Shown: positions 41,996 to 54,994, counted from the stretch's first letter. The stretch: 64,000 nt of DNA from Bacteroides acidifaciens (GCF_903181435.1 NZ_CAEUHO010000005.1:248001-312000), one strand, 5' to 3'. Notes: generated by a model from the sequence alone, not told the origin. Numbers and translations are program-made.

Positions 41996-44900
41996 ATGTC
42001 TTCAAATACTGTAAATCAAAGAGTTAATTTTGCTTCGACTAAGAATCCGCTCGAATATCCGGATTTTCTGGAAGTACAATTGAAGTCATTCCAAGACTTT
42101 CTACAATTAGATACCCCACCTGAAAAGCGTAAGAATGAGGGATTGTATAAAGTATTTGCTGAAAACTTCCCTATTGCCGATACTAGAAACAATTTTGTTC
42201 TTGAGTTTCTGGACTATTATATTGATCCGCCGCGTTATACCATTGATGATTGTATAGAGCGTGGGCTCACTTATAGTGTTCCTTTAAAAGCGAAACTTAA
42301 GCTTTACTGTACGGACCCCGATCATGAGGATTTTGATACAGTGATTCAGGACGTATTCCTTGGCCCGATTCCTTATATGACTGATAAGGCTACTTTCGTC
42401 ATTAACGGTGCCGAACGCGTAGTTGTGTCACAACTTCACCGTTCTCCGGGTGTGTTCTTCGGTCAAAGCGTGCATGCCAATGGTACAAAACTTTATTCGG
42501 CTCGTATTATTCCGTTTAAAGGTTCGTGGATTGAGTTTGCTACTGACATCAATAATGTGATGTATGCATACATTGACCGTAAGAAGAAATTGCCGGTAAC
42601 TACTCTGTTGCGTGCGATTGGCTTCGAGAATGACAAAGATATCCTGGAGATTTTCAACCTTGCAGAAGATGTGAAGGTTAACAAGACAAATCTGAAGAGA
42701 GTGCTGGGGCGCAAGCTGGCTGCACGTGTCTTGAAAACATGGATTGAAGATTTCGTTGATGAAGATACCGGTGAAGTGGTTTCTATTGAACGTAACGAAG
42801 TTATTATCGACCGCGAAACCGTACTGGAAGAGGAGCATATTGATGAAATTTTGGAATCGGGAGTTCAGAACATTCTTTTACACAAGGATGAGCCGAACCA
42901 GTCTGATTTCTCTATTATATATAATACGCTGCAGAAGGACCCGAGTAACTCGGAAAAAGAGGCTGTGTTGTATATCTACCGTCAGTTGCGTAACGCTGAT
43001 CCGGCTGATGACGCAAGTGCGCGTGAAGTTATCAACAACTTGTTCTTCTCAGAAAAAAGATATGACCTTGGTGATGTAGGTCGTTACAGAATCAACAAAA
43101 AGTTGAACTTGACGACTGATATGGACGTGCGTGTCCTCACAAAGGAAGATATCATTGAAATCATCAAATATCTGATTGAGTTGATTAACTCTAAGGCAGA
43201 TGTGGATGATATTGACCACTTGAGCAACCGTCGTGTACGTACAGTGGGCGAACAGCTTTCTAACCAGTTTGCTGTTGGTTTGGCTCGTATGTCTCGTACG
43301 ATTCGTGAACGTATGAATGTTCGTGACAATGAAGTGTTTACTCCGATTGACTTGATTAACGCGAAGACTATTTCTTCTGTGATCAATTCTTTTTTCGGAA
43401 CGAATGCCTTGTCTCAATTTATGTACCAGACAAACCCGCTGGCTGAAATCACGCACAAGCGTCGTATGTCTGCACTGGGTCCTGGTGGTCTTTCTCGTGA
43501 ACGCGCAGGATTTGAGGTTCGTGACGTTCACTATACACACTACGGTCGTCTTTGTCCGATTGAAACTCCTGAAGGTCCGAATATCGGTTTGATTTCTTCG
43601 TTGTGTGTATTCGCTAAGATTAATGAGCTCGGATTCATTGAAACTCCCTACCGTAAGGTTGAAAACGGCAAGGTGGATCTTTCTGATAATGGTCTGATTT
43701 ATCTGACTGCTGAAGAAGAAGAGGAAAAGATTATTGCACAGGGTAACGCTCCGTTGAACGATGATGGTACATTTGTGCGTAATAAGGTTAAGTCTCGTCA
43801 GGATGCTGACTTCCCTGTTGTGGAACCGTCGGAAGTTGACTTGATGGACGTTTCTCCTCAGCAGATTGCGTCAATTGCAGCTTCACTGATTCCGTTCTTG
43901 GAACATGATGATGCTAACCGTGCATTGATGGGATCAAACATGATGCGCCAGGCTGTTCCATTGTTGAGAAGCGAGGCGCCGATTGTGGGTACAGGTATTG
44001 AACGTCAGTTGGTCAGAGACTCTCGTACGCAGATTACTGCGGAAGGAGATGGGGTCGTTGACTATGTTGACGCTACTACAATTCGTATTTTGTACGACCG
44101 TACGGAAGATGAAGAATTTGTAAGTTTCGAACCGGCTTTGAAAGAATATAGAATACCTAAGTTCCGTAAGACTAACGAGAATATGACGATTGACTTGCGT
44201 CCTACTTGTGACAAAGGGCAGCGTGTGAAGAAAGGTGATATCTTGACAGAAGGTTATTCTACTGAAAAAGGCGAGTTGGCATTGGGTAAGAACTTGCTGG
44301 TAGCTTATATGCCTTGGAAGGGGTACAACTATGAGGATGCTATCGTTTTGAACGAACGTGTGGTACGTGAAGACCTGTTGACTTCAGTTCATGTGGAAGA
44401 GTATTCCTTGGAAGTTCGTGAAACAAAACGTGGTATGGAAGAACTGACTTCTGATATCCCGAATGTTAGTGAAGAGGCTACCAAGGACTTGGATGAAAAT
44501 GGTATCGTAAGAATCGGTGCACGTATCGAGCCGGGTGATATCATGATTGGTAAAATTACTCCGAAAGGTGAGTCTGACCCTTCTCCTGAAGAAAAACTGC
44601 TTCGTGCAATCTTCGGTGACAAGGCCGGTGATGTAAAAGATGCTTCACTGAAAGCTTCTCCTTCTTTGAAAGGGGTAGTTATCGACAAGAAGCTATTCTC
44701 ACGTGTCATTAAGAACCGTAGTTCTAAACTTGCAGACAAAGCATTGTTGCCTAAGATTGATGATGAATTTGAATCTAAGGTTGCGGACTTGAAACGTATT
44801 CTGGTTAAAAAACTGATGACTTTAACAGAAGGAAAGGTTTCGCAGGGCGTGAAAGACTATTTGGGTGCAGAGGTGATTGCCAAGGGGGCTAAGTTCAGTG

Positions 44901-45808
44901 CATCAGATTTTGATTCGCTTGATTTCACTTCTATCCAATTGAGTAATTGGACAAGTGACGAGCACACTAACGGCATGATTCGTGATTTGGTGATGAATTT
45001 CATTAAGAAATATAAAGAACTAGATGCTGAGCTGAAACGTAAGAAGTTTGCTATCACTATTGGTGATGAACTTCCTGCTGGTATTATTCAGATGGCTAAA
45101 GTATATATTGCCAAGAAACGTAAGATTGGTGTAGGTGATAAGATGGCAGGTCGTCACGGTAACAAGGGTATCGTGTCACGTGTTGTACGTCAGGAAGATA
45201 TGCCGTTCTTGGCAGACGGTACCCCAGTTGACATTGTATTGAATCCGTTGGGTGTGCCTTCACGTATGAACATTGGTCAGATTTTCGAAGCTGTACTTGG
45301 ACGTGCCGGAAAAACATTAGGTGTGAAATTTGCAACTCCTATTTTCGATGGTGCAACAATGGATGATCTGGATGAGTGGACAGATAAGGCAGGATTGCCC
45401 CGCTACTGTAAGACTTATCTCTGTGATGGTGGTACAGGTGAGCAGTTTGACCAACCGGCAACTGTGGGAGTAACTTATATGTTGAAGTTAGGTCACATGG
45501 TTGAAGATAAGATGCACGCTCGTTCTATCGGTCCGTACTCATTGATTACTCAGCAACCTCTTGGTGGTAAAGCACAATTCGGTGGTCAGCGTTTCGGAGA
45601 AATGGAAGTTTGGGCACTCGAAGGCTTTGGTGCTGCTCATATCCTACAGGAGATTCTGACTATCAAGTCTGATGACGTGGTAGGACGTTCGAAAGCTTAT
45701 GAAGCAATAGTGAAAGGTGAACCGATGCCGCAACCTGGTATTCCGGAGTCCTTGAACGTATTGTTACACGAGTTGAGAGGTTTAGGTTTGAGTATCAACC
45801 TAGAATAA
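41996..45808 (+). CDS. rpoB: RNA polymerase beta subunit, with a rifampicin-pocket substitution
   Basis: A 1270-aa core subunit. The rifampicin-binding region around residues 467-510 reads [20 protein letters not shown] then [21 protein letters not shown]. coli has QFMDQNNPLSEITHKRR, so Tyr477 (TAC, 43424-43426) replaces the normally invariant Asp516 (E. coli numbering). His526 and Ser531 equivalents are intact. The rest is standard, including [15 protein letters not shown] and the C-terminal [20 protein letters not shown]. It pairs with RpoC. Confidence 0.98.
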   Translation: MSSNTVNQRVNFASTKNPLEYPDFLEVQLKSFQDFLQLDTPPEKRKNEGLYKVFAENFPIADTRNNFVLEFLDYYIDPPRYTIDDCIERGLTYSVPLKAKLKLYCTDPDHEDFDTVIQDVFLGPIPYMTDKATFVINGAERVVVSQLHRSPGVFFGQSVHANGTKLYSARIIPFKGSWIEFATDINNVMYAYIDRKKKLPVTTLLRAIGFENDKDILEIFNLAEDVKVNKTNLKRVLGRKLAARVLKTWIEDFVDEDTGEVVSIERNEVIIDRETVLEEEHIDEILESGVQNILLHKDEPNQSDFSIIYNTLQKDPSNSEKEAVLYIYRQLRNADPADDASAREVINNLFFSEKRYDLGDVGRYRINKKLNLTTDMDVRVLTKEDIIEIIKYLIELINSKADVDDIDHLSNRRVRTVGEQLSNQFAVGLARMSRTIRERMNVRDNEVFTPIDLINAKTISSVINSFFGTNALSQFMYQTNPLAEITHKRRMSALGPGGLSRERAGFEVRDVHYTHYGRLCPIETPEGPNIGLISSLCVFAKINELGFIETPYRKVENGKVDLSDNGLIYLTAEEEEEKIIAQGNAPLNDDGTFVRNKVKSRQDADFPVVEPSEVDLMDVSPQQIASIAASLIPFLEHDDANRALMGSNMMRQAVPLLRSEAPIVGTGIERQLVRDSRTQITAEGDGVVDYVDATTIRILYDRTEDEEFVSFEPALKEYRIPKFRKTNENMTIDLRPTCDKGQRVKKGDILTEGYSTEKGELALGKNLLVAYMPWKGYNYEDAIVLNERVVREDLLTSVHVEEYSLEVRETKRGMEELTSDIPNVSEEATKDLDENGIVRIGARIEPGDIMIGKITPKGESDPSPEEKLLRAIFGDKAGDVKDASLKASPSLKGVVIDKKLFSRVIKNRSSKLADKALLPKIDDEFESKVADLKRILVKKLMTLTEGKVSQGVKDYLGAEVIAKGAKFSASDFDSLDFTSIQLSNWTSDEHTNGMIRDLVMNFIKKYKELDAELKRKKFAITIGDELPAGIIQMAKVYIAKKRKIGVGDKMAGRHGNKGIVSRVVRQEDMPFLADGTPVDIVLNPLGVPSRMNIGQIFEAVLGRAGKTLGVKFATPIFDGATMDDLDEWTDKAGLPRYCKTYLCDGGTGEQFDQPATVGVTYMLKLGHMVEDKMHARSIGPYSLITQQPLGGKAQFGGQRFGEMEVWALEGFGAAHILQEILTIKSDDVVGRSKAYEAIVKGEPMPQPGIPESLNVLLHELRGLGLSINLE

Positions 45809-45827
45809 AATAATGAAGAATGCGTGG

Positions 45828-45857
45828 TGTCAACAAACCGTTAACGGTTTGTTGACA
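45828..45857 (+). other. Perfect 30-bp palindrome between rpoB and rpoC
   Basis: TGTCAACAAACCGTT is followed directly by its exact reverse complement, centred on GTTAAC. In RNA it makes a very stable hairpin 19 bp after the rpoB stop and 57 bp before rpoC. Nine bases downstream is a CTTTTT run (about 45865-45870). It could stabilise or process the mRNA, attenuate it, or bind a protein. Confidence 0.75.
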
Positions 45858-45913
45858 TCCGTGTCTTTTTCAATTTCCAATGATTCAATTATCAAATCTC
45901 AATTATATAGAGT

Positions 45914-48900
45914 ATGGCTTTTAGAAAAGAAAATAAGACGAAAAGTAATTTCTCGAAGATCTCAATTGGTTTGGCTTCTCCGGAAGAAATCCTTGAGAAT
46001 TCGAGTGGTGAAGTTTTGAAGCCTGAAACCATTAATTACCGTACGTACAAACCTGAACGTGACGGTTTGTTCTGCGAGCGCATCTTTGGTCCTATCAAGG
46101 ATTATGAGTGCCATTGCGGTAAATACAAGCGTATCCGTTATAAAGGTATCGTCTGCGACCGTTGTGGTGTGGAAGTTACTGAAAAAAAAGTACGCCGTGA
46201 ACGTATGGGACATATCCAATTGGTTGTGCCGGTGGCTCACATTTGGTATTTCCGTTCGCTCCCTAATAAAATCGGTTATTTGCTCGGATTGCCGACAAAG
46301 AAACTGGATTCGATTATATACTACGAACGTTATGTTGTTATTCAGCCAGGTGTAAAAGCTGAAGATGGCGTAGCTGAATATGATTTGCTTTCAGAAGAGG
46401 AATATTTGGATATTCTGGATACACTTCCAAAGGACAATCAATATCTTGAAGATAATGATCCGAATAAATTTGTTGCAAAGATGGGTGCTGAAGCAATCTA
46501 TGATTTGCTGGCTCGTCTGGATTTGGATGCTTTGTCTTACGAATTGCGTCACCGTGCAGGTAACGATGCTTCACAGCAACGTAAGAATGAAGCGTTGAAA
46601 CGTCTTCAGGTAGTCGAATCGTTCCGTTCATCACGCGGACGTAACAAACCGGAATGGATGATTGTACGTATCGTACCAGTTATCCCGCCCGAACTTCGTC
46701 CGTTGGTTCCGTTGGATGGTGGTCGTTTTGCTACATCAGACTTGAACGACCTTTATCGTCGTGTGATTATCCGTAACAACCGTTTGAAACGGCTCATCGA
46801 AATCAAGGCTCCGGAAGTAATTTTGCGTAATGAAAAACGTATGCTTCAGGAATCTGTCGATTCTTTGTTTGATAACTCACGTAAATCAAGTGCTGTAAAG
46901 ACAGATGCCAACCGTCCGTTGAAATCATTGTCTGACAGTTTGAAAGGTAAACAAGGACGTTTCCGTCAGAACTTGTTAGGTAAACGTGTTGACTACTCTG
47001 CCCGTTCGGTAATTGTCGTTGGTCCTGAATTGAAAATGGGCGAATGCGGTATTCCTAAATTAATGGCTGCTGAATTGTACAAGCCGTTTATTATCCGCAA
47101 GCTTATCGAACGCGGTATTGTTAAGACTGTCAAGTCTGCAAAGAAGATTGTTGACCGTAAGGAACCGGTGATTTGGGATATTTTGGAACATGTAATGAAA
47201 GGGCATCCGGTACTGTTGAACCGCGCTCCGACACTGCACCGTTTGGGTATTCAGGCTTTCCAACCGAAAATGATTGAAGGTAAGGCAATCCAGTTGCATC
47301 CGTTGGCATGTACGGCATTTAATGCTGACTTTGACGGTGACCAGATGGCTGTTCACTTGCCTTTGAGTAATGAGGCAATTCTTGAAGCACAGATGTTGAT
47401 GCTTCAATCACATAATATTTTGAATCCGGCAAACGGTGCGCCTATTACTGTACCGGCGCAGGATATGGTTCTTGGTTTGTACTATATCACTAAGTTGCGT
47501 GCTGGTGCTAAGGGCGAAGGTCTGACATTCTATGGTCCGGAAGAGGCATTGATTGCTTATAATGAAGGTAAAGTAGATATCCATGCTCCGGTGAAGGTAA
47601 TCGTGAAAGACGTTGATGAAAATGGTAATATTGTAGACGTAATGCGCGAAACTTCGGTTGGACGTGTGATTGTAAATGAAATCGTTCCGCCTGAAGCTGG
47701 TTATATCAATACTATTATCTCTAAGAAATCTCTTCGTGATATTATTAGTGATGTAATTAAGGTGTGCGGTGTGGCTAAAGCTGCCGACTTCCTGGATGGA
47801 ATCAAGAACTTAGGTTATCAGATGGCGTTCGAGGGTGGCTTGTCATTCAACTTGGGTGATATTATCATTCCGAAGGAAAAGGAAACTTTGGTACAGAAAG
47901 GTTACGATGAAGTAGAACAAGTCGTAAATAACTATAACATGGGTTTCATTACCAATAATGAACGTTATAATCAGGTTATTGATATTTGGACACATGTTAA
48001 CTCTGAGTTGTCTAACATCTTGATGAAGACAATTTCTTCGGATGATCAAGGCTTCAACTCTGTGTATATGATGCTTGATTCTGGTGCCCGTGGTTCTAAA
48101 GAACAGATTCGTCAGTTGTCAGGTATGCGTGGTTTGATGGCAAAACCGCAGAAAGCAGGTGCTGAAGGTGGTCAGATCATTGAGAACCCGATTTTGTCGA
48201 ACTTTAAAGAAGGACTTTCGGTATTGGAATACTTTATCTCTACCCACGGTGCTCGTAAAGGTTTGGCGGATACCGCTTTAAAGACTGCTGATGCCGGTTA
48301 TTTGACTCGTCGTCTGGTAGACGTATCGCACGATGTGATTATTACGGAGGAAGACTGCGGTACACTCCGTGGATTGGTTTGTACAGACCTTAAGAATAAT
48401 GATGAAGTTATTGCTACTCTGTACGAACGTATCTTGGGGCGTGTTTCCGTACATGATATTATTCATCCTACTACTGGCGAATTACTTGTTGCTGGTGGAG
48501 AAGAAATCACGGAAGAAGTTGCCAAGAAGATTCAAGATTCTCCAATCGAGAGTGTTGAAATCCGCTCGGTATTGACTTGCGAGGCTAAGAAGGGTGTTTG
48601 TGCTAAATGTTACGGACGTAACCTAGCTACGAGCCGCATGGTTCAGAAGGGTGAAGCTGTAGGTGTAATTGCTGCTCAGTCTATCGGTGAGCCGGGTACA
48701 CAGTTGACATTGCGTACATTCCACGCCGGTGGTACTGCTGCCAATATAGCAGCAAATGCAAGTATCGTTGCTAAGAATAATGCACGTCTTGAATTTGAAG
48801 AGTTGCGTACAGTAGATATTGTTGATGAAATGGGTGAGTCTGCGAAAGTAGTAGTAGGTCGTTTGGCTGAAGTTCGTTTCGTAGACGTAAATACCAACAT

Positions 48901-50197
48901 CGTTCTTTCTACTCATAATGTTCCTTATGGTTCAACGTTGTATGTAGGTGATGGCGACTTGGTAGAAAAAGGCAAGCTGATTGCTAAATGGGACCCGTTC
49001 AATGCTGTTATTATCACAGAAGCAACCGGTAAAATCGAGTTTGAGGGCGTAATTGAGAACGTTACTTATAAGGTTGAATCGGATGAAGCCACAGGTCTTC
49101 GTGAAATTATCATTATCGAATCTAAGGATAAGACGAAAGTTCCTTCGGCTCATATCTTGACTGAAGATGGTGATTTGATTCGTACTTATAACTTACCGGT
49201 GGGCGGTCACGTGATTATCGAAAATGGTCAGAAGGTGAAAGCCGGTGAAGTTATCGTGAAGATTCCGCGTGCCGTAGGTAAAGCAGGTGATATCACGGGT
49301 GGTCTTCCTCGTGTTACTGAATTGTTTGAAGCTCGTAATCCGTCTAATCCTGCTGTTGTTTCTGAAATTGACGGTGAGGTAACGATGGGCAAGATTAAAC
49401 GTGGTAACCGTGAGATTATTGTAACTTCTAAGACTGGTGAGGTCAAGAAATATTTAGTTGCGTTATCTAAGCAGATTCTGGTACAGGAAAATGACTATGT
49501 ACGTGCTGGTACTCCGTTGTCTGACGGTGCTACTACTCCGGCAGATATCTTGGCTATTAAAGGTCCTACGGCTGTACAAGAATATATCGTGAATGAAGTG
49601 CAGGATGTATATCGTCTGCAGGGTGTGAAAATCAATGACAAGCACTTCGAGATTATCGTTCGCCAGATGATGCGTAAAGTACAGATTGACGAACCGGGCG
49701 ACACTCGCTTTTTGGAACAACAAGTTGTAGACAAACTGGAGTTCATGGAAGAAAACGACCGTATTTGGGGTAAGAAAGTTGTGGTTGACGCAGGTGATTC
49801 CCAAAGTATGCAAGCTGGTCAGATTGTAACTGCCCGTAAGTTGCGTGATGAGAATAGTATGCTGAAACGCCGTGACTTGAAACCTGTTGAGGTTCGTGAT
49901 GCTGTTGCTGCCACATCTACTCAGATTCTTCAAGGTATCACACGTGCTGCTTTACAGACTTCAAGCTTTATGTCGGCTGCTTCTTTCCAAGAAACAACGA
50001 AGGTATTGAATGAAGCTGCTATTAACGGTAAGATTGATAAACTTGAAGGTATGAAGGAAAATGTGATCTGTGGTCACTTGATTCCGGCAGGTACAGGACA
50101 ACGTGAATTTGAAAAACTTATCGTTGGTTCAAAAGAAGAGTATGACCGTATCTTGGCTAACAAGAAAACAGTGCTCGACTACAATGAAGTAGAATAA
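45914..50197 (+). CDS. rpoC: RNA polymerase beta' subunit
   Basis: A 1427-aa core subunit. The N-terminal zinc site [20 protein letters not shown], the catalytic [15 protein letters not shown] with three Asp, and the second zinc region ([13 protein letters not shown]) are all present. It forms the active centre with RpoB. Length is normal for Bacteroides. A terminator follows. Confidence 0.98.
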   Translation: MAFRKENKTKSNFSKISIGLASPEEILENSSGEVLKPETINYRTYKPERDGLFCERIFGPIKDYECHCGKYKRIRYKGIVCDRCGVEVTEKKVRRERMGHIQLVVPVAHIWYFRSLPNKIGYLLGLPTKKLDSIIYYERYVVIQPGVKAEDGVAEYDLLSEEEYLDILDTLPKDNQYLEDNDPNKFVAKMGAEAIYDLLARLDLDALSYELRHRAGNDASQQRKNEALKRLQVVESFRSSRGRNKPEWMIVRIVPVIPPELRPLVPLDGGRFATSDLNDLYRRVIIRNNRLKRLIEIKAPEVILRNEKRMLQESVDSLFDNSRKSSAVKTDANRPLKSLSDSLKGKQGRFRQNLLGKRVDYSARSVIVVGPELKMGECGIPKLMAAELYKPFIIRKLIERGIVKTVKSAKKIVDRKEPVIWDILEHVMKGHPVLLNRAPTLHRLGIQAFQPKMIEGKAIQLHPLACTAFNADFDGDQMAVHLPLSNEAILEAQMLMLQSHNILNPANGAPITVPAQDMVLGLYYITKLRAGAKGEGLTFYGPEEALIAYNEGKVDIHAPVKVIVKDVDENGNIVDVMRETSVGRVIVNEIVPPEAGYINTIISKKSLRDIISDVIKVCGVAKAADFLDGIKNLGYQMAFEGGLSFNLGDIIIPKEKETLVQKGYDEVEQVVNNYNMGFITNNERYNQVIDIWTHVNSELSNILMKTISSDDQGFNSVYMMLDSGARGSKEQIRQLSGMRGLMAKPQKAGAEGGQIIENPILSNFKEGLSVLEYFISTHGARKGLADTALKTADAGYLTRRLVDVSHDVIITEEDCGTLRGLVCTDLKNNDEVIATLYERILGRVSVHDIIHPTTGELLVAGGEEITEEVAKKIQDSPIESVEIRSVLTCEAKKGVCAKCYGRNLATSRMVQKGEAVGVIAAQSIGEPGTQLTLRTFHAGGTAANIAANASIVAKNNARLEFEELRTVDIVDEMGESAKVVVGRLAEVRFVDVNTNIVLSTHNVPYGSTLYVGDGDLVEKGKLIAKWDPFNAVIITEATGKIEFEGVIENVTYKVESDEATGLREIIIIESKDKTKVPSAHILTEDGDLIRTYNLPVGGHVIIENGQKVKAGEVIVKIPRAVGKAGDITGGLPRVTELFEARNPSNPAVVSEIDGEVTMGKIKRGNREIIVTSKTGEVKKYLVALSKQILVQENDYVRAGTPLSDGATTPADILAIKGPTAVQEYIVNEVQDVYRLQGVKINDKHFEIIVRQMMRKVQIDEPGDTRFLEQQVVDKLEFMEENDRIWGKKVVVDAGDSQSMQAGQIVTARKLRDENSMLKRRDLKPVEVRDAVAATSTQILQGITRAALQTSSFMSAASFQETTKVLNEAAINGKIDKLEGMKENVICGHLIPAGTGQREFEKLIVGSKEEYDRILANKKTVLDYNEVE

Positions 50198-50220
50198 TAC
50201 AATTCAATTGACTATATGAG

Positions 50221-50258
50221 AAGGAGCGATTGCCGAATGAGGTAATTGCTCCTTTTTT
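50221..50258 (+). terminator. Terminator of the rpoBC operon
   Basis: AAGGAGCGATTGCC pairs with GGTAATTGCTCCTT (mismatch in the middle), followed by six T. Confidence 0.8.
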
Positions 50259-50338
50259 GTCTCTTTTTATTTGAGCGTATTGTCTTTGTCTCGAGAAAAT
50301 TGTGTTATTTTGCAGAATAACATTAATTATATTAAATA

Positions 50339-50647
50339 ATGGAAGAACAAAATAATAACGGACAATTACAGATTGAGTTGAAAGAAGAGGTAGCGCAAGG
50401 TACATATGCCAATCTTGCTATCATAACTCATTCAAGTTCAGAATTTATTCTTGATTTTATACGTGTGATGCCGGGGATGCCGAAAGCTGACGTACAATCT
50501 CGTATAATCGTGGCTCCTGAGCATGCAAAGCGTCTGTTGCGTGCATTGGAAGATAATATTGCCAAGTATGAACGGGTGTTTGGTACGATACGTATTTCCG
50601 ATGAATCTCCCATTGCTCCTCTAACGAGCGTAAAAGGCGAAGCATGA
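50339..50647 (+). CDS. DUF3467 protein
   Basis: A 102-aa protein; IELKEEVAQGTYANLAIITH, SSSEFILDFIRVMPGMPKAD, SRIIVAPEHAKRLLRALEDN are diagnostic for DUF3467. The N-terminus resembles the gas-vesicle/ATPase-linked small family; the function is unknown. It is conserved at this place between rpoC and rpsL in Bacteroidales. A weak promoter (TTTG, 17 bp, TATTTTGC, about 50285-50313) lies before it. Confidence 0.9.
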   Translation: MEEQNNNGQLQIELKEEVAQGTYANLAIITHSSSEFILDFIRVMPGMPKADVQSRIIVAPEHAKRLLRALEDNIAKYERVFGTIRISDESPIAPLTSVKGEA

Positions 50648-50690
50648 GAGTGATATAAAAATATTAAAAAATAAAAAAAGGTTGTAGTGC

Positions 50691-50721
50691 ATTGAATATT
50701 CAAATATTATTCGTATTTTTG
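50691..50721 (+). promoter_or_regulatory. Promoter of the rpsL-S10 gene cluster
   Basis: ATTG (50691-50694), 19 bp, TATTTTTG (50714-50721), leader about 57 nt. This seems to drive the whole ribosomal run downstream. Confidence 0.8.
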
Positions 50722-50783
50722 CAGCCCAAAATGTATAGTTACGAAATTAATATAACAATAATATAAATCAAAAAACAATTAAA

Positions 50784-51185
50784 ATGCCTACAATTCAGCA
50801 ATTAGTAAGAAAAGGACGCGAAGTGCTGGTGGAGAAAAGTAAATCTCCAGCCTTGGATTCATGTCCTCAAAGACGTGGCGTTTGCGTGAGAGTATATACT
50901 ACTACTCCGAAGAAGCCGAACTCTGCAATGCGTAAAGTAGCCCGTGTACGTTTGACTAATCAAAAAGAGGTGAACTCTTACATTCCGGGAGAAGGACACA
51001 ATTTGCAAGAGCACTCAATCGTTTTGGTGCGTGGTGGTCGTGTAAAAGACCTTCCGGGTGTACGTTATCACATTGTTCGTGGTACTCTTGATACAGCAGG
51101 TGTTGCTGGTCGTACTCAAAGACGCTCTAAATACGGAGCTAAGCGCCCGAAACCGGGACAAGCTGCACCGGCTAAAAAGAAATAA
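50784..51185 (+). CDS. rpsL: 30S ribosomal protein S12
   Basis: 133 residues. The decoding loops [17 protein letters not shown] and [13 protein letters not shown] carry the wild-type lysines, so no streptomycin-resistance change is visible. It is the first gene of the str/S10 run. Confidence 0.98.
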   Translation: MPTIQQLVRKGREVLVEKSKSPALDSCPQRRGVCVRVYTTTPKKPNSAMRKVARVRLTNQKEVNSYIPGEGHNLQEHSIVLVRGGRVKDLPGVRYHIVRGTLDTAGVAGRTQRRSKYGAKRPKPGQAAPAKKK

Positions 51186-51329
51186 GGATTAAAACTTAAA
51201 TTAAAATCAAAGTAATAACTTACGTTTTAGTTTGTTGGAAATGCTAAAGGTTGAGTAAATTCTCCGGTGGGGGAGTTGAAGAAGTCAAGAGGTAGACAAC
51301 CAAGAACAAAAACATTATTTTTCAAACAA

Positions 51330-51806
51330 ATGAGAAAAGCAAAACCCAAAAAACGCGTTATCCTTCCGGATCCCGTTTTTAATGACCAAAAGGTTTCTAA
51401 GTTCGTAAATCATTTGATGTATGATGGCAAAAAAAATACATCTTACGAGATTTTTTATGCCGCTCTGGAAACAGTGAAAGCAAAACTTCCTAACGAAGAA
51501 AAATCAGCTCTCGAAATCTGGAAAAAGGCTTTGGATAATGTGACTCCACAAGTGGAAGTTAAGTCTCGCCGTGTAGGTGGTGCTACTTTCCAAGTTCCTA
51601 CTGAAATTCGCCCGGATCGTAAAGAATCAGTTTCAATGAAGAACTTGATTTTGTATGCTCGTAAAAGAGGTGGTAAATCTATGGCTGATAAATTGGCTGC
51701 TGAAATCATGGATGCGTTCAATGAACAAGGTGGTGCTTATAAGCGTAAAGAAGATATGCACAGAATGGCTGAAGCTAACCGTGCATTCGCTCATTTTAGA
51801 TTCTAA
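51330..51806 (+). CDS. rpsG: 30S ribosomal protein S7
   Basis: 158 residues starting [20 protein letters not shown]. It nucleates the 30S head. The frame is open from 51267, but the ATG at 51330 gives the conserved N-terminus. The 144-bp gap after rpsL holds a CTCCGGTGGGGGAG hairpin at about 51262, a possible S7 feedback site. Confidence 0.97.
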   Translation: MRKAKPKKRVILPDPVFNDQKVSKFVNHLMYDGKKNTSYEIFYAALETVKAKLPNEEKSALEIWKKALDNVTPQVEVKSRRVGGATFQVPTEIRPDRKESVSMKNLILYARKRGGKSMADKLAAEIMDAFNEQGGAYKRKEDMHRMAEANRAFAHFRF

Positions 51807-51853
51807 TACTATAAGATATAATCAATTAAAAACTTAAAGTAAAGGAAAATAAA

Positions 51854-53971
51854 ATGGCTAAGCAAGATTTACATTTGACTCGTAATATCGGTATCATGGC
51901 TCACATCGATGCCGGAAAAACAACAACTTCTGAACGTATTCTGTTCTATACTGGATTGACTCACAAAATTGGTGAGGTGCATGATGGTGCTGCTACTATG
52001 GACTGGATGGAGCAGGAACAAGAACGTGGTATTACTATTACATCTGCTGCGACGACAACAAGATGGAAGTATGCTGGTGATACTTATAAAATTAACTTGA
52101 TTGATACTCCGGGACACGTAGACTTTACTGCAGAGGTAGAACGTTCGTTGCGTATCCTGGATGGTGCTGTTGCTGCTTATTGTGCAGTAGGTGGCGTGGA
52201 ACCGCAATCGGAGACTGTATGGCGTCAGGCTGATAAATATAATGTACCGCGTATTGCATATGTAAACAAAATGGACCGCTCTGGTGCTGACTTCTTTGAA
52301 GTTGTACGCCAGATGAAGGACGTTTTGGGAGCTAATCCTTGCCCGATCGTTGTTCCTATTGGTGCTGAAGAATCTTTCAAGGGGCTTGTAGACCTGATTA
52401 AAATGAAAGCTATTTACTGGCATGATGAAACAATGGGCGCTGACTATACAGTAGAAGAAATCCCTGCAAATTTGGTTGATGAAGCTAATGAATGGAGAGA
52501 TAAAATGCTCGAAAAAGTAGCTGAATTTGACGATGCTTTGATGGAGAAATATTTTGATGACCCTTCTACAATTACTGAAGAAGAAGTATTGAGAGCTCTT
52601 CGTAATGCAACTGTTCAGATGGCTGTTGTGCCGATGCTTTGTGGCTCTTCGTTTAAGAATAAAGGGGTTCAGACATTGCTTGATTATGTTTGTGCTTTCT
52701 TGCCTTCTCCATTGGATACGGAAAACGTGATCGGTACAAATCCTGAAACAGGTGCTGAAGAGGATCGTAAGCCAAGCGATGATGAAAAGACTTCTGCTTT
52801 GGCATTTAAGATTGCAACTGACCCTTATGTAGGTCGTTTGACTTTCTTCCGTGTATATTCAGGTAAGATTGAAGCTGGTTCTTATATCTATAACTCTCGT
52901 TCTGGTAAGAAAGAACGTGTTTCTCGTTTGTTCCAGATGCACTCAAACAAGCAGAATCCGGTTGAAGTGATTGGTGCTGGTGATATTGGTGCTGGTGTTG
53001 GTTTTAAAGATATTCACACAGGTGATACTTTGTGTGATGAAACTGCCCCGATTGTACTTGAATCTATGGACTTCCCGGAACCTGTAATTGGTATCGCAGT
53101 AGAGCCTAAGACTCAGAAAGACATGGATAAATTGTCTAATGGTCTGGCTAAGCTGGCTGAAGAAGATCCGACATTTACAGTGAAAACTGATGAACAAACT
53201 GGTCAAACAGTTATTTCGGGTATGGGTGAGCTTCATTTGGATATCATCATTGACCGTTTGAAACGCGAGTTTAAAGTTGAATGTAATCAAGGTAAACCTC
53301 AGGTTAATTATAAAGAAGCTATCACTAAGACAGTTGATCTTCGTGAAGTTTATAAGAAACAATCTGGTGGTCGTGGTAAATTTGCTGATATCATCGTTAA
53401 GATTGGTCCTGTTGACGAAGACTTCAAAGAAGGTGGATTGCAGTTTATTGATGAAGTGAAGGGTGGTAATATTCCTAAGGAATTTATTCCGTCGGTTCAG
53501 AAAGGTTTCACAAGCGCTATGAAGAATGGTGTTTTGGCTGGTTATCCGCTGGATTCGTTGAAAGTAACATTGGTTGATGGTTCGTTCCACCCAGTTGACT
53601 CAGATCAGTTGTCTTTCGAGATTTGTGCTATTCAGGCATATAAGAATGCTTGTGCTAAGGCAGGTCCTGTTCTGATGGAGCCTATCATGAAGCTAGAGGT
53701 TGTAACTCCGGAAGAAAATATGGGTGATGTTATCGGTGACTTGAACAAACGTCGTGGACAGGTTGAAGGCATGGAGTCTAGTCGTTCTGGTGCTCGCATC
53801 GTGAAGGCAATGGTTCCGTTGGCTGAAATGTTTGGTTATGTAACTGCGTTACGTACTATCACTTCAGGTCGTGCAACCTCATCAATGGTTTACTCTCATC
53901 ACGCTCAGGTTTCTACTTCTATTGCTAAGGCGGTATTGGAAGAAGTAAAGGGACGTGCTGATTTACTCTAA
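51854..53971 (+). CDS. fusA: Translation elongation factor G
   Basis: 705 residues. G1 is AHIDAGKTT, switch [12 protein letters not shown]3 DTPGHVDF, G4 NKMD, then domains II-V (the tip loop region is near [15 protein letters not shown]). It drives ribosome translocation. No obvious fusidic-acid-resistance substitution stands out, though this was not checked position by position. Confidence 0.98.
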   Translation: MAKQDLHLTRNIGIMAHIDAGKTTTSERILFYTGLTHKIGEVHDGAATMDWMEQEQERGITITSAATTTRWKYAGDTYKINLIDTPGHVDFTAEVERSLRILDGAVAAYCAVGGVEPQSETVWRQADKYNVPRIAYVNKMDRSGADFFEVVRQMKDVLGANPCPIVVPIGAEESFKGLVDLIKMKAIYWHDETMGADYTVEEIPANLVDEANEWRDKMLEKVAEFDDALMEKYFDDPSTITEEEVLRALRNATVQMAVVPMLCGSSFKNKGVQTLLDYVCAFLPSPLDTENVIGTNPETGAEEDRKPSDDEKTSALAFKIATDPYVGRLTFFRVYSGKIEAGSYIYNSRSGKKERVSRLFQMHSNKQNPVEVIGAGDIGAGVGFKDIHTGDTLCDETAPIVLESMDFPEPVIGIAVEPKTQKDMDKLSNGLAKLAEEDPTFTVKTDEQTGQTVISGMGELHLDIIIDRLKREFKVECNQGKPQVNYKEAITKTVDLREVYKKQSGGRGKFADIIVKIGPVDEDFKEGGLQFIDEVKGGNIPKEFIPSVQKGFTSAMKNGVLAGYPLDSLKVTLVDGSFHPVDSDQLSFEICAIQAYKNACAKAGPVLMEPIMKLEVVTPEENMGDVIGDLNKRRGQVEGMESSRSGARIVKAMVPLAEMFGYVTALRTITSGRATSSMVYSHHAQVSTSIAKAVLEEVKGRADLL

Positions 53972-53982
53972 AAATATCTAGA

Positions 53983-54016
53983 GCAGCAGGCTAGCGAATG
54001 ACTCTTAGCCTGCCGC
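53983..54016 (+). terminator. Weak attenuator-like hairpin between fusA and rpsJ
   Basis: GCAGCAGGCTA and TAGCCTGCCGC form an 11-bp stem with one mismatch and a 12-nt loop, followed by TTTATCTTA, a poor T run. It probably only partly terminates; no new promoter is seen before rpsJ. Confidence 0.5.
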
Positions 54017-54052
54017 TTTATCTTATTTATAACTATCTTAATTTAAAATATA

Positions 54053-54358
54053 ATGAGTCAGAAAATTAGAATTAAATTGAAATCTTACGACCACAACTTG
54101 GTTGACAAGTCTGCTGAGAAGATTGTAAGAACTGTAAAGGCTACAGGTGCTATCGTTAGTGGTCCAATTCCTCTTCCTACGCACAAGCGTATCTTTACCG
54201 TGAACCGCTCGACTTTCGTTAATAAAAAGTCTCGTGAACAGTTTGAACTCTCTTCTTATAAGAGATTGATCGACATCTATAGCTCAACAGCTAAGACAGT
54301 AGACGCTCTGATGAAATTGGAGTTACCGAGTGGTGTGGAAGTAGAAATTAAAGTTTGA
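54053..54358 (+). CDS. rpsJ: 30S ribosomal protein S10
   Basis: 101 residues, [20 protein letters not shown]. It acts in the 30S head and in NusB-dependent antitermination. First gene of the S10 operon order. Confidence 0.98.
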   Translation: MSQKIRIKLKSYDHNLVDKSAEKIVRTVKATGAIVSGPIPLPTHKRIFTVNRSTFVNKKSREQFELSSYKRLIDIYSSTAKTVDALMKLELPSGVEVEIKV

Positions 54359-54376
54359 TAATTAAAAATTAGTGAA

Positions 54377-54994
54377 ATGCCAGGATTATTAGGAAAAAAA
54401 ATCGGAATGACATCCGTTTTCAGTGCCGATGGTAAGAATGTACCATGCACTGTTATCGAAGCAGGTCCTTGTGTTGTTACTCAGGTTAAAACAGTAGAGA
54501 AAGATGGCTATGCAGCTGTTCAGTTGGGTTTCCAGGACAAAAAGGAAAAACATACAACTAAACCGTTGATGGGGCACTTCAAAAGAGCTGGAGTAACACC
54601 GAAGAGACACTTGGCTGAGTTCAAAGAGTTTGAAACAGAATTGAATTTGGGTGATACAGTTACCGTAGAGTTGTTCGATGGCGCTGACTTTGTTGACGTT
54701 GTTGGCACTTCTAAGGGTAAAGGTTTTCAGGGTGTAGTAAAAAGACATGGTTTTGGTGGTGTAGGTCAGTCTACTCACGGTCAGCACAACCGTGCTCGTA
54801 AACCGGGTTCTATTGGTGCTTGTTCTTACCCTGCAAAAGTATTCAAAGGAATGCGCATGGGCGGACAGCTTGGTGGTGACAGAGTCACTGTACAAAACTT
54901 GCAGGTATTAAAAGTGATCGCGGAGCATAACCTTCTTTTGATCAAAGGTTCTATCCCGGGTTGCAAAGGTTCAATCGTATTAATTGAGAAATAA
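54377..54994 (+). CDS. rplC: 50S ribosomal protein L3
   Basis: 205 residues; [20 protein letters not shown] and the [20 protein letters not shown] finger near the peptidyl-transferase centre. Its stop overlaps the rplD start by one base. Confidence 0.98.
   Translation: MPGLLGKKIGMTSVFSADGKNVPCTVIEAGPCVVTQVKTVEKDGYAAVQLGFQDKKEKHTTKPLMGHFKRAGVTPKRHLAEFKEFETELNLGDTVTVELFDGADFVDVVGTSKGKGFQGVVKRHGFGGVGQSTHGQHNRARKPGSIGACSYPAKVFKGMRMGGQLGGDRVTVQNLQVLKVIAEHNLLLIKGSIPGCKGSIVLIEK

Noticed and set aside
50784..51185. Streptomycin-resistance substitution in S12
   Set aside because: Both key lysine regions (TPKKPNS and RVKDLPGVR) are wild type.
51267..51329. N-terminal extension of rpsG
   Set aside because: S7 begins MRKAKPKKR; the extension has no counterpart in the family as I know it.
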